Notes: generated by a model from the letters alone, not told the origin. 64,000 bases of DNA from Meishania sp964351985 (GCA_964351985.1 CAYGPR010000004.1:1-64000), one strand, 5' to 3'. Positions 25,928-35,517 are shown, numbered from the stretch's first letter. A program made the numbers and translations.

Positions 25928-27610
25928 CTATTTACCACTTCCTCTTTTCAACTTACGAATATAACGCTCTACATTTTCTTCGTCGGGGATCGTCGTGATT
26001 TCTTTGGATGCAGCCTTTTCAAATGCCTTTAATGCAACAGTGTCGTATCCTTTATTATAATTATAGAGACCAATCAGATAATGTACTTCCCAAAATTCGG
26101 GATTGCTTTGTTCGAATTCATTGAGCACGTCATTATCTAAATACGTTTCTTGAGCAATTGCGCTGCTGACAACATCCTTTAATTTCCTGTATTTCTCATA
26201 TTTTTCGTACGCTTCTGAATATAAAAAGGAATCGGCTTGGATATTCCGATTTGATGTTGATAGTGATTTTTTTGTGCCGATTTTTCGGTCTTCCGTAAAT
26301 ATTTCTTTTAAATCGTAAGCAACGAACTCTCCTAATTGATATGGATTTGAAGAGACCCAGACCATTAAATCTTCCGGCTTAAAGACAATACCGTGATGCG
26401 CCAATAGCTGGTTCAACGCCTTTTCATTGCCATAGCCGATTTCCTTATCATCCAATCCTTCTTTATTTCTTAGGATGTCCACTGAGATTTCCGGAGTTAC
26501 TTTTGGGTTTTCCTCTAACAATTCCTCCATCTTTTCATAGCGGTATTGCGAATGGCTTTCTAGAACGTGTTTTTGGTTTTTTTTGTCCTCGGCGTAGGCC
26601 GAACTCTGAAAATGGTTGGAACAAATAAGCTGATTGGAATTTTCAACCTCGTATACTCCGAAATTCTTTGGGGATACCTCGATGATTGCCGCCCGCTTAT
26701 CTTTGGCACTTCCCACAAAAATAGATTCCGAGACAAAGACTTCCCGTTTTTTTGCTATGGCGATGGCCTCTTCAATAGTCGAGGCGTATTGCAATATTTC
26801 CCGGGTAACCAATGAAATAGGAGTTTTTGCAATTAAGGGAAAATTTGATTTGCCCGCATTGATGGTAACTGTCAGGCCTTGGTCGTTCATACCGGAGAGA
26901 ACTCCGATAAATCCGCCCCAGGTCACGGACATAAAATTATGACCTTCATCAGGTTTCACGAAAGCGATAATTTTATTCTTCGCGAATTCATCTCCCGCAT
27001 AAAAATCAAAGTTGCGGCCGATGATCAGTTTACCATCCTCGGTTTGGTCGCCCCAAGCCGCAAAGGAGGAACAACCTACCAGCGCCAAATCTTGCAGGGC
27101 ATGTCCAATATCGTGTGCTCCGTGAAAATACATGACCCTTGGATAGGCCTCGGCAATATGATCGAAATCCTTTGAGGCGTATTGTGACATTCCCAAGATT
27201 TCTGCTTTATACTGATCGTCTATGTTGAGGTACATTTTTCGGTTGAACCAGGCCAAGAACTTTCGAAGCAGGTTCTGTTTCCCCTTGGAGGGAACAAGTT
27301 CATCGATTTTTTTGATAAAAATATGTTCTTGTTGGTTAAAGAGTTCTTGGGTTAGGCTTCCGGTCTTGAGACCGAGTTCGTAGGGGTCGCCATCGACATA
27401 TAGTTCCCATTGGCCTTGGCGGTTTTTTGTCAGGAAGTTATCCTCTAAAACAAACGTTGAATCGTTCAGTTTGACACGTTCTGGGATATTTGATTCGTAT
27501 TGTGATACATCTGGCATATCTCGCAATGACTTTTTTACCCCGCAGGAAACCAAAAGATGGCATGCGACCACTAAAAGAACCTGCTTTCTTAAGTAGCATT
27601 TAATTAGCAT
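25928..27610 (-). CDS. C45-type (AAT-like) autoproteolytic acyltransferase/hydrolase lipoprotein
   Basis: A 560-residue lipoprotein (Cys23 in Leu-Leu-Val-Ser-Cys). Residues about 65-400 match the Ntn-hydrolase family of acyl-CoA:6-aminopenicillanate acyltransferase, with the probable autocatalytic nucleophile Cys180 in Val-Gly-Cys-Ser-Ser-Phe-Ala-Ala-Trp, followed by Gly-Arg-Asn-Phe-Asp-Phe and Asn-Asp-Gln-Gly-Leu-Thr-Val. The last 110 residues are TPR-like helices. Such genes recur in aryl-polyene clusters; a role in esterifying or transferring the polyene acyl chain at the cell envelope is inferred. Its start overlaps the CrtI-like gene end by 11 bases. Confidence 0.82.
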   Translation of the reverse strand: MLIKCYLRKQVLLVVACHLLVSCGVKKSLRDMPDVSQYESNIPERVKLNDSTFVLEDNFLTKNRQGQWELYVDGDPYELGLKTGSLTQELFNQQEHIFIKKIDELVPSKGKQNLLRKFLAWFNRKMYLNIDDQYKAEILGMSQYASKDFDHIAEAYPRVMYFHGAHDIGHALQDLALVGCSSFAAWGDQTEDGKLIIGRNFDFYAGDEFAKNKIIAFVKPDEGHNFMSVTWGGFIGVLSGMNDQGLTVTINAGKSNFPLIAKTPISLVTREILQYASTIEEAIAIAKKREVFVSESIFVGSAKDKRAAIIEVSPKNFGVYEVENSNQLICSNHFQSSAYAEDKKNQKHVLESHSQYRYEKMEELLEENPKVTPEISVDILRNKEGLDDKEIGYGNEKALNQLLAHHGIVFKPEDLMVWVSSNPYQLGEFVAYDLKEIFTEDRKIGTKKSLSTSNRNIQADSFLYSEAYEKYEKYRKLKDVVSSAIAQETYLDNDVLNEFEQSNPEFWEVHYLIGLYNYNKGYDTVALKAFEKAASKEITTIPDEENVERYIRKLKRGSGK

Positions 27611-29144
27611 CGACCTTTTCTTTTTCCGTTTGCCGGGTAATTTTACTTAGCAAATATGTAGCACCAAGAATTTCGGAACAGGTAACTACACCACTGATTG
27701 TGACTCCCAAAATGCCATGCATATTCAAACTTTGCCCAGTGAAATAGAGGTTGTTGATTTTCGTTCTTGGGGAAATAAATGATTTTAGAGGATTTTGAAA
27801 ATCCTTGACATAGCCATACATCGAACCCCGGTTACAACCTATATAGTCACGATATGACAATGGTGTCGAGGTATATATCGATTGAATACATTCCCTAATA
27901 TCTGGAAATTTTTTGTCAAGTTCATTCAGAAAAATCTCGGTCTTTTTAGCTTTGAACTCCGCATAGGTCTCGCCCCTGTCATTTTTGTTGGCGACCGTGT
28001 TGAACGTATCGGCCCAAGCTGAAACCTCATCATAGCGCATATAGGCGATGGCGGTCAATTGTTCGCCCCATTCGTCCTGATTTTTGCGCACGCCCATAGA
28101 GACCATATAGCTCAAGGGCCAGTTTTCTTGGGTATAGTTATGACCGTTCCAAACCGCATCAAGGTCTTTTGAATGGTAATAGTTGTGGTTCAGGTATTTG
28201 AAAGATTTCGGCTTTAACACGATGTGGATGCTAAAGGCCGAAATAGTACTTTCCATTTCTTCGATACGGTGTGTAAACGATTTTCTAAAGTGGTCTTCTC
28301 CGGTTAATTTTAGAGTCATTTTCGGGTCGATATTCGAAATAAAAAGGTCACCCCTGATTTCCTCCCCAGTTTTTGTACTCACGGAAATTACTTTTTTATC
28401 TTCGATATTGATATGGACGACTTCTTGATGCTTAAAGGCATCCCCACTGTATTCTTTTAACCTGCGGACAAGCAATTTGGTAATCTGGCTGCCACCATCG
28501 GCGCAACGGTACGAGCTTTCTATAAATGAATTGACCGAAAGGGCATGTACGTAAAACGGTGTTTTTTCCGGGTCTCCAGCATACAATAAATTGGAGCCAG
28601 CGAGCACGGCACGCAGGCGTTCGTTTTTAGTCAATGAATCTATATAGGATTTTGCACCAAGTTGGAACAAATCTGAATCTTGATGGTACGGTTTGCCATC
28701 TTCCAGATTGTACAGCGGAAATTTTTGGCAAACTTCCCGTAATTTGGAACAGTAGGTCTGAATCGCTTCTTTCTCCTCCGGGAATTTTTGCGCTAGTTTT
28801 TTTGCGAAATTCTTGTACCCCTGGGCATGCGGATATTCGGTATCGTCATCATCAAAAGTAATGATGTCAAAACCGTCTTCATCGAGTTTTTTAAAATGGA
28901 GTCCGTCGAGAATATCCAAATAATCGAAATAACGGTATAGGTTCTGGCCTTCTGAAAGTCCTCCTAAATAATGTACTCCGGTATCGAAAATCGTCTTTTC
29001 GCGTACAAAAGTCTGTAGATTTCCCCCGAACTGGTTGTTTTTTTCGAGCACGCAGACCGATTTCCCCTCGCGTGCCAAAATATTGGCGGCGACCAGGCCG
29101 CCCATTCCGCTGCCGATGATTACGATGTCGTAACGGGGTTTCAT
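27600..29144 (-). CDS. CrtI/phytoene-dehydrogenase-like FAD oxidoreductase
   Basis: A 514-residue flavoprotein with the N-terminal FAD motif Gly-Ser-Gly-Met-Gly-Gly-Leu and the adjacent Glu-Lys-Asn-x-x-x-Gly-Gly, and a C-terminal Phe-Thr-Gly-Gln-Ser...Gly-Val segment typical of CrtI/CrtO/RetSat relatives. No phytoene synthase or lycopene cyclase lies nearby, so carotenoid desaturation is unlikely; saturation, isomerisation or oxidation of the polyene or lipid part of the pigment is a better guess. The start overlaps the membrane-protein stop by four bases (ATGA). Confidence 0.82.
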   Translation of the reverse strand: MKPRYDIVIIGSGMGGLVAANILAREGKSVCVLEKNNQFGGNLQTFVREKTIFDTGVHYLGGLSEGQNLYRYFDYLDILDGLHFKKLDEDGFDIITFDDDDTEYPHAQGYKNFAKKLAQKFPEEKEAIQTYCSKLREVCQKFPLYNLEDGKPYHQDSDLFQLGAKSYIDSLTKNERLRAVLAGSNLLYAGDPEKTPFYVHALSVNSFIESSYRCADGGSQITKLLVRRLKEYSGDAFKHQEVVHINIEDKKVISVSTKTGEEIRGDLFISNIDPKMTLKLTGEDHFRKSFTHRIEEMESTISAFSIHIVLKPKSFKYLNHNYYHSKDLDAVWNGHNYTQENWPLSYMVSMGVRKNQDEWGEQLTAIAYMRYDEVSAWADTFNTVANKNDRGETYAEFKAKKTEIFLNELDKKFPDIRECIQSIYTSTPLSYRDYIGCNRGSMYGYVKDFQNPLKSFISPRTKINNLYFTGQSLNMHGILGVTISGVVTCSEILGATYLLSKITRQTEKEKVDAN

Positions 29145-29590
29145 CTTTGCTCTTTTTTAAATTCTTTTCTGGTGGCGATCAATGGCAGACCAATTAAAAT
29201 CAACGCGACCAAATTAATAATAACAACATTGTGGATAGCGCCATAATGCAATGAGATTCCGGAATCGATTAAAAACCATGACAATAATCCATACCACATC
29301 GCCTTATATGCCCAAAGTTCTTTCTTTTTAAAGGAATTTTCTGAAATCATGATCATTAAGATATGAAAACCGACGATGGTTCCACCGATAATCCCGAAAA
29401 GCCAATTTTTGAAATCCAGTACATCAGACTTAAATTCATTTGATTGAAAGAATACCTCTCTGGTATAATCGTTGTGAATATCGAAGAAAATTGAATTTCC
29501 AGCAAATGCGACTAGAAGCCCAACCATAACGGTCAAGACATTGGCATAGGTCAACCATTTTTGCCAGAACTTGAATTTCTTAACGTCCAT
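29141..29590 (-). CDS. small four-helix membrane protein, unknown function
   Basis: A 149-residue integral membrane protein with about four predicted transmembrane helices and a basic C-terminus. No family recognised. It lies between the MMPL fusion gene (4-base gap) and the CrtI-like gene (ATGA overlap), so it is an integral part of the flexirubin operon and may help the exporter or the membrane-bound oxidoreductase. Confidence 0.75.
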   Translation of the reverse strand: MDVKKFKFWQKWLTYANVLTVMVGLLVAFAGNSIFFDIHNDYTREVFFQSNEFKSDVLDFKNWLFGIIGGTIVGFHILMIMISENSFKKKELWAYKAMWYGLLSWFLIDSGISLHYGAIHNVVIINLVALILIGLPLIATRKEFKKEQR

Positions 29591-29594
29591 AGGT

Positions 29595-32500
29595 TTAATG
29601 ATTTGCGGTCAATACTATAAAGTCATTATTTTGATTGCCGATTTTGAAACCATACCCTGTAAAACTTGACATATCGGATTTGTATCCAGATTTTAGTAAT
29701 ATCAAGATACCGATTTCTGCCAACTTCTCCTTTTTGAGGGAGGCCGCATCAAAAGATTTCAAGTTGACGATCAGCACATTGGCCGAATGTTGTAAGGCTT
29801 CCTCTTCCGAATCCACAACAGTAATATTACTATAGTTATGGGTTAGATAATTATTTTTTAGGATGGCCCGCGCTTCCCCATCCTCCAAATAGGAATAAAT
29901 TTTCCGGTCTATAGAATCCAAGGCCAATAACAAATCGAGTTGCCCAAAATCTTCAGAGAGATGAATGATACTATCCTTTTCGCCGATAACATCTAAGGTA
30001 CTCGCATAGGTTTCCCTATGAACTTTTAAATCTTTTTTGACCGTTTTGTAGATGGTATCACCTTTATGTTGGTAATTTTCTAAAAGTAATTTGTGCCAAT
30101 AGGAATTTCCTTCGATTTCGTTGCGCAGACGTCTGAATTCCGACCTAAAATACTGGCCTATCTCTTTAGGGCGGTGGGCATAGTTTTTTGCAAAACGTAA
30201 ATCGTCAGGGTTAATTCTCGGTAAGATTTCCACAGTTATGCTTCCATCACGGATAATGAAACTACCTTTGGGAGAAACTTCCGACGACCCATGGATCATA
30301 ACTGGCAAGATGTCAAGACCAAGTTGTTCCGCCAGATAAAAGGCCCCTTTGTGAAAGCGCTTGATCTTATTCGTTTCAGATCGCGATCCTTCGGGGAAGG
30401 CGATGATAGAAAAGCCTTGCGCCATTTTTTGGCGCAGGTAGGCCTCGCCGTTTTCAATGCCTCCGGAAACGGGATAAGCACCTTGCAACCTCGCCGCATA
30501 GCCAATGGTCTTGGAATTATACACATGGTCTTTTACGAGGTAGATTAATTTCGGGTACAGCATGCCCATCGCCAGAATATCCAAAAAGGAGGCGTGGTTG
30601 GCAATCAGCATGGCCGGTTTTTCAAAAGTTTCGTTATTGCGATTCCTGATTTCCTTGGATAAAAAGGGATTGGTATACAACACCGACTTCATAAACTTTG
30701 AAGTCATTTTATGCAGTCCGGGTTGCGGTTCAAGTCTTGCCTTCGGATTCAATTTCATCACGAACCAAGAATACACGGAAAGTACCAATCCGCCCAGATC
30801 AAAATAAGCGAACGAAACAAGCGAATGCACCAAATACCTTGGTTTAATCGGTCTTTTCTGTTTATTCCCAATAAAAAGCCGGAACAACAAGGGCTGGAGG
30901 GTAAATGTCACAAACATCGCGCAGCCAATACCGATCAGCGAAACGACCGAAATGGTATATAGAACAGGGTGTTTTGCAAACACCAACACCCCGACCCCTG
31001 CGATTGTGGTAATAACGGAGAGTATAATCGAGGTTTTGTGTGTGACCAACATTTTTTCTCCCGTACGGTATTCGGTCAACAATCCGTTGGTCGTAAAAAT
31101 GCTATAATCGACTCCGAGACCGAAAATAAAACTGCAGATGATGATGTTGAAAATGTTGAATTCGATATGGAAAAGCCCCATAATACCAACAGTCAAAAAC
31201 CAAGTCAAGAAAATGGGAATGCTGGTAATCAAGGTCAGCGTAACACTTCGGTAAAACAGGAACAAGATCAACAATACCACGATTAGCGAATAGCCGAGCA
31301 AGTGGTTGAAATCGTTTTTAAGGCTTCCCAAAAAGGTCTCGTTCACGTTTTGCCGGTCGATCACGAGGGTGTTCGGAACATCCGCAAATTGTTCACGGAT
31401 TCTGGCTGCGTTCGCATCATCAACTTTGACCAGAGCAGTAATCGTGATGCCATTTTCATCCGTTACCACGTAATCGTCCAAAGAGAATGATTTTATTTCC
31501 CCCAAGTCGGATAGTTCCAAAGGTTTAAAATCGGCATCCAAAAGGGAATAGAATTGCGAAAATGTATTTTCTTTAAAACCAAGTTCGGAACTACTTTGAA
31601 CAAGATTTTTTTTCAGGGAATCGATGCGATTTGGATTCCAAAATTGCTTCCAAGCTTCAATTTTTTGTCTTTGTGTCCGTTCGGATTTTGCCAAAGTTCC
31701 GATGGAGCCAAAACTGATGATTTTGCCTTCTTCTTTTAATTTATCAAGTTGCGAATACAGACTGTCGTTCCGTTGTAGCACCTCCTCCAAATTTTCTCCA
31801 TATGTAGAGAGATAGAGCGATTTTGAACCGATATCCGTCAGTTTTTCGAGGCGGTCGCGGGCATCCAGCAATGCTTGCGTCTCGTAATTCAGTTTGGCGA
31901 TATCTTGATCAAAGATTACTTTGTTATAGGTAAAAATGCCAATAACAAACAGAACGGAAAGCGCGCCAATGGCCCATTTGCTCTTATGCCATTCAAAACA
32001 GGCCCAGCGATCAAGAATCGTTTTCTTGTTCGTTGGAACTTTTTTGCCCTTGTAGACTTGGGGAATAAAAAGCAGCGCGAAAACAGAAGCCCCTAGCACA
32101 CTTACGGCCGCGAAAATACCCAGATCCTGTAACGCTTGGGATTCTAAAAACAACAAACAGAGAAAGGCGGATGCGGTGGTCAGACTACTCATCAAAACCG
32201 CTGGAGCAACCTCTTTGTAAAGACTTTTGACGTCCTCGCCATTACGGATGTGTGTCAAGATATGCAGTCCATAATCCAAGGTTACGCCTAACAAAACGGA
32301 TCCTATGCCTAAGGAAATTGCTGAAATCTTGTCCCGCATCAGACAGAGAAAGGCGATGGCCAATAACCCGCCAAAAAAGGTCGGGGCAAACAGAATAAAG
32401 GGCAAGGCCAATTTGCGATAGAAAACGATCAGCAAAACGATCAGCAAGGTCATTGCGATACTGACCGTAAATTGAATATCCTTTTTGATTTGGTTGGCGT

Positions 32501-33281
32501 TGGATACCGCACTTAGCGCAGCGCCAAAATATTCACTCTGTACTTTGGGTCCATATTTGGCGTTCAGGGTTTCCTGAATGCTATAGAGTGCATCCGAGAA
32601 AGGCAGGTTTTTGTTCGTTTCGCCAGAGCCGAAGGTCGGCGTAATAAATAAGAGGATATTTTCTTCCTGTTCATTAAGAACGAATCCGTTTTTGAGTTTG
32701 AACCCTTCCCCGAAACCCAATTGTTGCAATTTTTTTAGGGCGATAAAGGAAATGCCCAACGGGTCTTTTATAATGTTCTTCTTGGCGACGATTCCGGTCG
32801 GAGAAATGAGCGTGCGGTAATTTTGTTCGGTAATCTTGGCAATACTATCCTTGGGAAGTTTTTGTTGGATAGTTTTATAATCTGAGGAATCCAAAAATAG
32901 CGGTAGGTTTTCATAAACCAAGTCCAAAGTCTTAGGTAAATCTTCGTCATCGACCTTTCCCTGTATATTCTTGATGAATTCGCCTTGGCTTACTTGGATG
33001 CTGTCCAGAAATTCGGTCGCGTATTGGGTCAAATCTTCGACAGCACCTTTTTCCCCTTTTCTGATGTTGACCACGATCTTATCCGTAAAGGCAATGGATT
33101 TCAATACCTTTTGTATCCGCTGTGTTTCTTCGTTGGCGGGAATCAGGGAAGAAATGTCGTCGTCGAACCCAATTTGTCGAATGATAGCGAAAAATCCCAA
33201 TACAAAGACCGATACCCCCAAAAGAGCCAACCATTTTCTTTTGGATAGGGCCAGATAGGTTTTAAAAAAGAAATTACCCAT
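29595..33281 (-). CDS. MMPL/RND-type exporter fused to a PlsC-like acyltransferase and an extra C-terminal domain
   Basis: A 1228-residue fusion. Residues about 1-830 are an RND-family MMPL transporter: two copies of one transmembrane helix plus a large periplasmic loop plus five helices. Residues about 880-1060 are a PlsC-like glycerophosphate/lysophospholipid acyltransferase with the His-x4-Asp motif in Asn-His-Ala-Ser-Phe-Leu-Asp (about 895-901) and Phe-Pro-Glu-Gly-Ser-Arg near 962. The last 170 residues form an unrecognised alpha/beta domain that looks like a degenerate Rossmann/methyltransferase fold. Export and acylation of the aryl polyene are the likely tasks. The ATG at 33281 is preferred to a TTG two codons earlier and overlaps the glycosyltransferase by eight bases. 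Confidence 0.88.
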   Translation of the reverse strand: MGNFFFKTYLALSKRKWLALLGVSVFVLGFFAIIRQIGFDDDISSLIPANEETQRIQKVLKSIAFTDKIVVNIRKGEKGAVEDLTQYATEFLDSIQVSQGEFIKNIQGKVDDEDLPKTLDLVYENLPLFLDSSDYKTIQQKLPKDSIAKITEQNYRTLISPTGIVAKKNIIKDPLGISFIALKKLQQLGFGEGFKLKNGFVLNEQEENILLFITPTFGSGETNKNLPFSDALYSIQETLNAKYGPKVQSEYFGAALSAVSNANQIKKDIQFTVSIAMTLLIVLLIVFYRKLALPFILFAPTFFGGLLAIAFLCLMRDKISAISLGIGSVLLGVTLDYGLHILTHIRNGEDVKSLYKEVAPAVLMSSLTTASAFLCLLFLESQALQDLGIFAAVSVLGASVFALLFIPQVYKGKKVPTNKKTILDRWACFEWHKSKWAIGALSVLFVIGIFTYNKVIFDQDIAKLNYETQALLDARDRLEKLTDIGSKSLYLSTYGENLEEVLQRNDSLYSQLDKLKEEGKIISFGSIGTLAKSERTQRQKIEAWKQFWNPNRIDSLKKNLVQSSSELGFKENTFSQFYSLLDADFKPLELSDLGEIKSFSLDDYVVTDENGITITALVKVDDANAARIREQFADVPNTLVIDRQNVNETFLGSLKNDFNHLLGYSLIVVLLILFLFYRSVTLTLITSIPIFLTWFLTVGIMGLFHIEFNIFNIIICSFIFGLGVDYSIFTTNGLLTEYRTGEKMLVTHKTSIILSVITTIAGVGVLVFAKHPVLYTISVVSLIGIGCAMFVTFTLQPLLFRLFIGNKQKRPIKPRYLVHSLVSFAYFDLGGLVLSVYSWFVMKLNPKARLEPQPGLHKMTSKFMKSVLYTNPFLSKEIRNRNNETFEKPAMLIANHASFLDILAMGMLYPKLIYLVKDHVYNSKTIGYAARLQGAYPVSGGIENGEAYLRQKMAQGFSIIAFPEGSRSETNKIKRFHKGAFYLAEQLGLDILPVMIHGSSEVSPKGSFIIRDGSITVEILPRINPDDLRFAKNYAHRPKEIGQYFRSEFRRLRNEIEGNSYWHKLLLENYQHKGDTIYKTVKKDLKVHRETYASTLDVIGEKDSIIHLSEDFGQLDLLLALDSIDRKIYSYLEDGEARAILKNNYLTHNYSNITVVDSEEEALQHSANVLIVNLKSFDAASLKKEKLAEIGILILLKSGYKSDMSSFTGYGFKIGNQNNDFIVLTANH

Positions 33282-34440
33282 TTTCAACGGCTATTTTTCG
33301 TTTGGCCATTTGGGTCAGGGTTACATATCCTACGCATCCTGAAATGATGGCAACCGCACTTGCGAATACAAGGGATCCTATGAAGTATGTTTTTAGACTT
33401 TTTAGTGCAACGGCGACAGTCAGTTCGTCGAAGGAAATGGCGAGCTTTTCTCCGGTAATCCAAATGCCTAATTGAAGCCCAAAAAAGAGGATAAATGGGA
33501 TAAAGGGTGGCAGACTGATGTTTGAGAACGCAAAGGTGATCGCCTTGTTCAGTTTGAACAGCACCGCAAGTCCGAATACCAAAAGAGTGTGCAATCCCCA
33601 AAACGGACTTAGCCCTATAAAGACTCCTAGAGCAAGGGAAAATGCTTTTTTCTTGGGGGAATCGTTGCTTCCCAAAACATCTTCCGTCAAGAATTTTTTG
33701 ATTCCTTTTTTCTTGACCCTTCGAAAGAAGTCCCGTGGCTTGATGTAAAAGACCGTCGCGATAACGAAAAGGGTGTTCAATACGCTGATACGCGCAAAAT
33801 CTGGGACTTTTCGAAAATGAGAAACCCGTTCCGGATCTTCATACGAAATCTTGACCGGAACGTTTTTGACCAAGGTACCGTTCCAAGCGGCCTTGACAAT
33901 CACCTCAATTTCGAACTCGAATTTTGGGGTGTACAAGTTCAATATTTCGATTTCTTTCAGGGGATATAAGCGATAGCCACATTGCGTATCGGTAAGTGAA
34001 ATTCCCGTTTCGAACCAAAACCAGAAGTTGGAAAATCGATTACCGAAACTGGAGGAACCGGGCACGTCGGCCTGTCGCATATTTCGGGATCCGATATACA
34101 ACACGTTCTTGGTTTTTTCTTTTTCCAAAGCTTCAAGGAATACGGCAATATCTTCGGGAAAATGCTGCCCATCGGAATCGATGGTAATCGCGAAATCATT
34201 GCCTAGCTCGGTGGCTTTCTTGAATCCGATTTTCAGAGCATTTCCTTTTCCTTTGTTTTTGGAAAGGTGGATTTGTTCGACTTGTGGATAGGCCTTTAAA
34301 ATTTCAGAAGTGCTATCCGTCGACCCGTCGTTGACGACGATGATATTTTGGGTCTGCCCTAAAACTCCATCTAGAACCCGCCCCAAAGTACCCGAATTAT
34401 TATAGGTCGGAATGAGTACACAACAGTTGAACTGTTGCAT
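33274..34440 (-). CDS. family-2 glycosyltransferase with C-terminal DUF2062 membrane domain
   Basis: A 388-residue protein. Residues about 1-235 are a GT-A fold transferase resembling dolichyl-phosphate-mannose synthases, with Val-Val-Asn-Asp-Gly-Ser-Thr-Asp and the DxD-like Ile-Asp-Ser-Asp-Gly-Gln-His. The C-terminal 130 residues contain about three membrane helices of DUF2062 type, with Pro-Phe-Trp-Gly-Leu-His near 280. It would transfer a sugar to a lipid or pigment intermediate at the inner face of the membrane. The ATG at 34440 is chosen over an in-frame GTG 11 codons upstream. Confidence 0.85.
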   Translation of the reverse strand: MQQFNCCVLIPTYNNSGTLGRVLDGVLGQTQNIIVVNDGSTDSTSEILKAYPQVEQIHLSKNKGKGNALKIGFKKATELGNDFAITIDSDGQHFPEDIAVFLEALEKEKTKNVLYIGSRNMRQADVPGSSSFGNRFSNFWFWFETGISLTDTQCGYRLYPLKEIEILNLYTPKFEFEIEVIVKAAWNGTLVKNVPVKISYEDPERVSHFRKVPDFARISVLNTLFVIATVFYIKPRDFFRRVKKKGIKKFLTEDVLGSNDSPKKKAFSLALGVFIGLSPFWGLHTLLVFGLAVLFKLNKAITFAFSNISLPPFIPFILFFGLQLGIWITGEKLAISFDELTVAVALKSLKTYFIGSLVFASAVAIISGCVGYVTLTQMAKRKIAVENG

Positions 34441-34514
34441 GGTTTCCTGGAGTTTTGGGGTAGGGGTCGGCACTTCATCGTTTGTTTAAAACGTATTGTA
34501 GAAAGAAACAGGGA

Positions 34515-34607
34515 TGTCACATTGAGCCTTTCGACCGCACTCAAGACTGGCTAAAGTCGAAATGCTCTGGTACAAGAAAGGTCTTAGACTGCGCTCAGAC
34601 TGACAAC
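34515..34607. repeat. dispersed inverted-repeat element (GTCACATTGAGC type)
   Basis: Outer arms TGTCACATTGAGC and GCGCTCAGACTGACA face each other with shared inner motifs such as CTAAAGTCGAAATG. It occupies the gap between the 162-residue secreted protein and the glycosyltransferase gene inside the cluster. Similar elements are common in flavobacterial genomes. Confidence 0.6.
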
Positions 34608-34659
34608 TGCGCTCTCCGGCACGTACGTTATTGGTTTACAAAGATAACGATTGCAAACC

Positions 34660-35148
34660 CTAAAACAATTGCTTTTCGGTGTCGGTAAAGGCATCGGATT
34701 GTTGGGCGTATCCCTTTACAAATTCCTGGGCACCGGTATCGGTCATGGAAGCGTAGTTATCTAAAATGAATTGTTTATCCTCTTCTATGTTCTTTCTATA
34801 GCCCACAATTTTCGGAGCATTTTCCTGAACGCTTAAACGGATGCATCGGATTTCTACGTTTTCCGGTTGTGTTAACACGGCATGTTCCAAAAGCTCCCTG
34901 CCATCTTTGAAAAATGTCTTTTTATCCTTGATGTCTTCCGCAAATTTTGACATCATCGTGGTTACAGCTCCTTTGTAGGCCACTAACACCGTTTTGTCAT
35001 TTTTGCTTACGGCAATTAGGTTGTCGTGAAGTTTTTTGGTCACTTCCTCGCTATTCGAAGCTTCTCGATAGTCTGTCCTCACTTTAGCAAGTTCGGGAGC
35101 CAAACTCCAGAAAGCAGTAAAAAGCAGTAATGAAATCAAGGTTTTCAT
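34660..35148 (-). CDS. small secreted protein of the flexirubin cluster, unknown function
   Basis: A 162-residue, mainly helical protein with a signal peptide of about 16 residues. The conserved-looking core contains Ala-Tyr-Lys-Gly-Ala and Glu-Ile-Arg-Cys-Ile-Arg segments. I recognise no domain of known function. Its start codon directly abuts the stop of the hotdog gene before it (no gap), so it is part of the operon; a periplasmic role in pigment transport or attachment is inference. Confidence 0.7.
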   Translation of the reverse strand: MKTLISLLLFTAFWSLAPELAKVRTDYREASNSEEVTKKLHDNLIAVSKNDKTVLVAYKGAVTTMMSKFAEDIKDKKTFFKDGRELLEHAVLTQPENVEIRCIRLSVQENAPKIVGYRKNIEEDKQFILDNYASMTDTGAQEFVKGYAQQSDAFTDTEKQLF

Positions 35149-35517
35149 TTAGTTCATTTGTTTAAAACTTGCATTCAACTTTAGTGCCAAGGTTTCATCC
35201 AAACTTACTGTGCTCTTCACTTTTATTTGGTTTTCGACTTCAGAAAAGTCCAATTTAAATTGAAGCGTTTCCTTATTTTCAGGATTGATGATGGCCATAA
35301 ACTTGACATTGGAGACCATGGAAAGAAATAGCTTTTTGCTAAAAGCTTTCTCCGTAAGCTCCTTGATAATCTGAATGGTACAGACACCAGGTAAAATGGG
35401 GTTTCCGGGGAAGTGACCTTTGAACACCTCGTGATCTTTGTTCAATTTTATGGTTGCATGAACAGTATGATCTTCTTGTTTAAGTTGTTCAATTTCGTAA
35501 AGTCCTTTTATCAACAT
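35149..35517 (-). CDS. FabZ/FabA-like hotdog protein lacking the catalytic Glu
   Basis: A 122-residue hotdog-fold protein with the dehydratase signature Gly-His-Phe-Pro-Gly-Asn-Pro-Ile-Leu-Pro-Gly-Val (about 33-44). In FabZ the fourth residue after Pro-Gly-Val is the catalytic Glu (Asp in FabA); here it is Gln (Pro-Gly-Val-Cys-Thr-Ile-Gln). The catalytic His is kept. It may be a weak or non-catalytic subunit that pairs with another hotdog protein, or may use a different acid. It sits between the lipoprotein and the 162-residue protein genes. Confidence 0.8.
   Translation of the reverse strand: MLIKGLYEIEQLKQEDHTVHATIKLNKDHEVFKGHFPGNPILPGVCTIQIIKELTEKAFSKKLFLSMVSNVKFMAIINPENKETLQFKLDFSEVENQIKVKSTVSLDETLALKLNASFKQMN

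Noticed and set aside
27600..29144. CrtI-like gene as evidence for a carotenoid pathway
   Set aside because: No phytoene synthase, lycopene cyclase or geranylgeranyl diphosphate synthase lies nearby; the context is a polyene pigment cluster.
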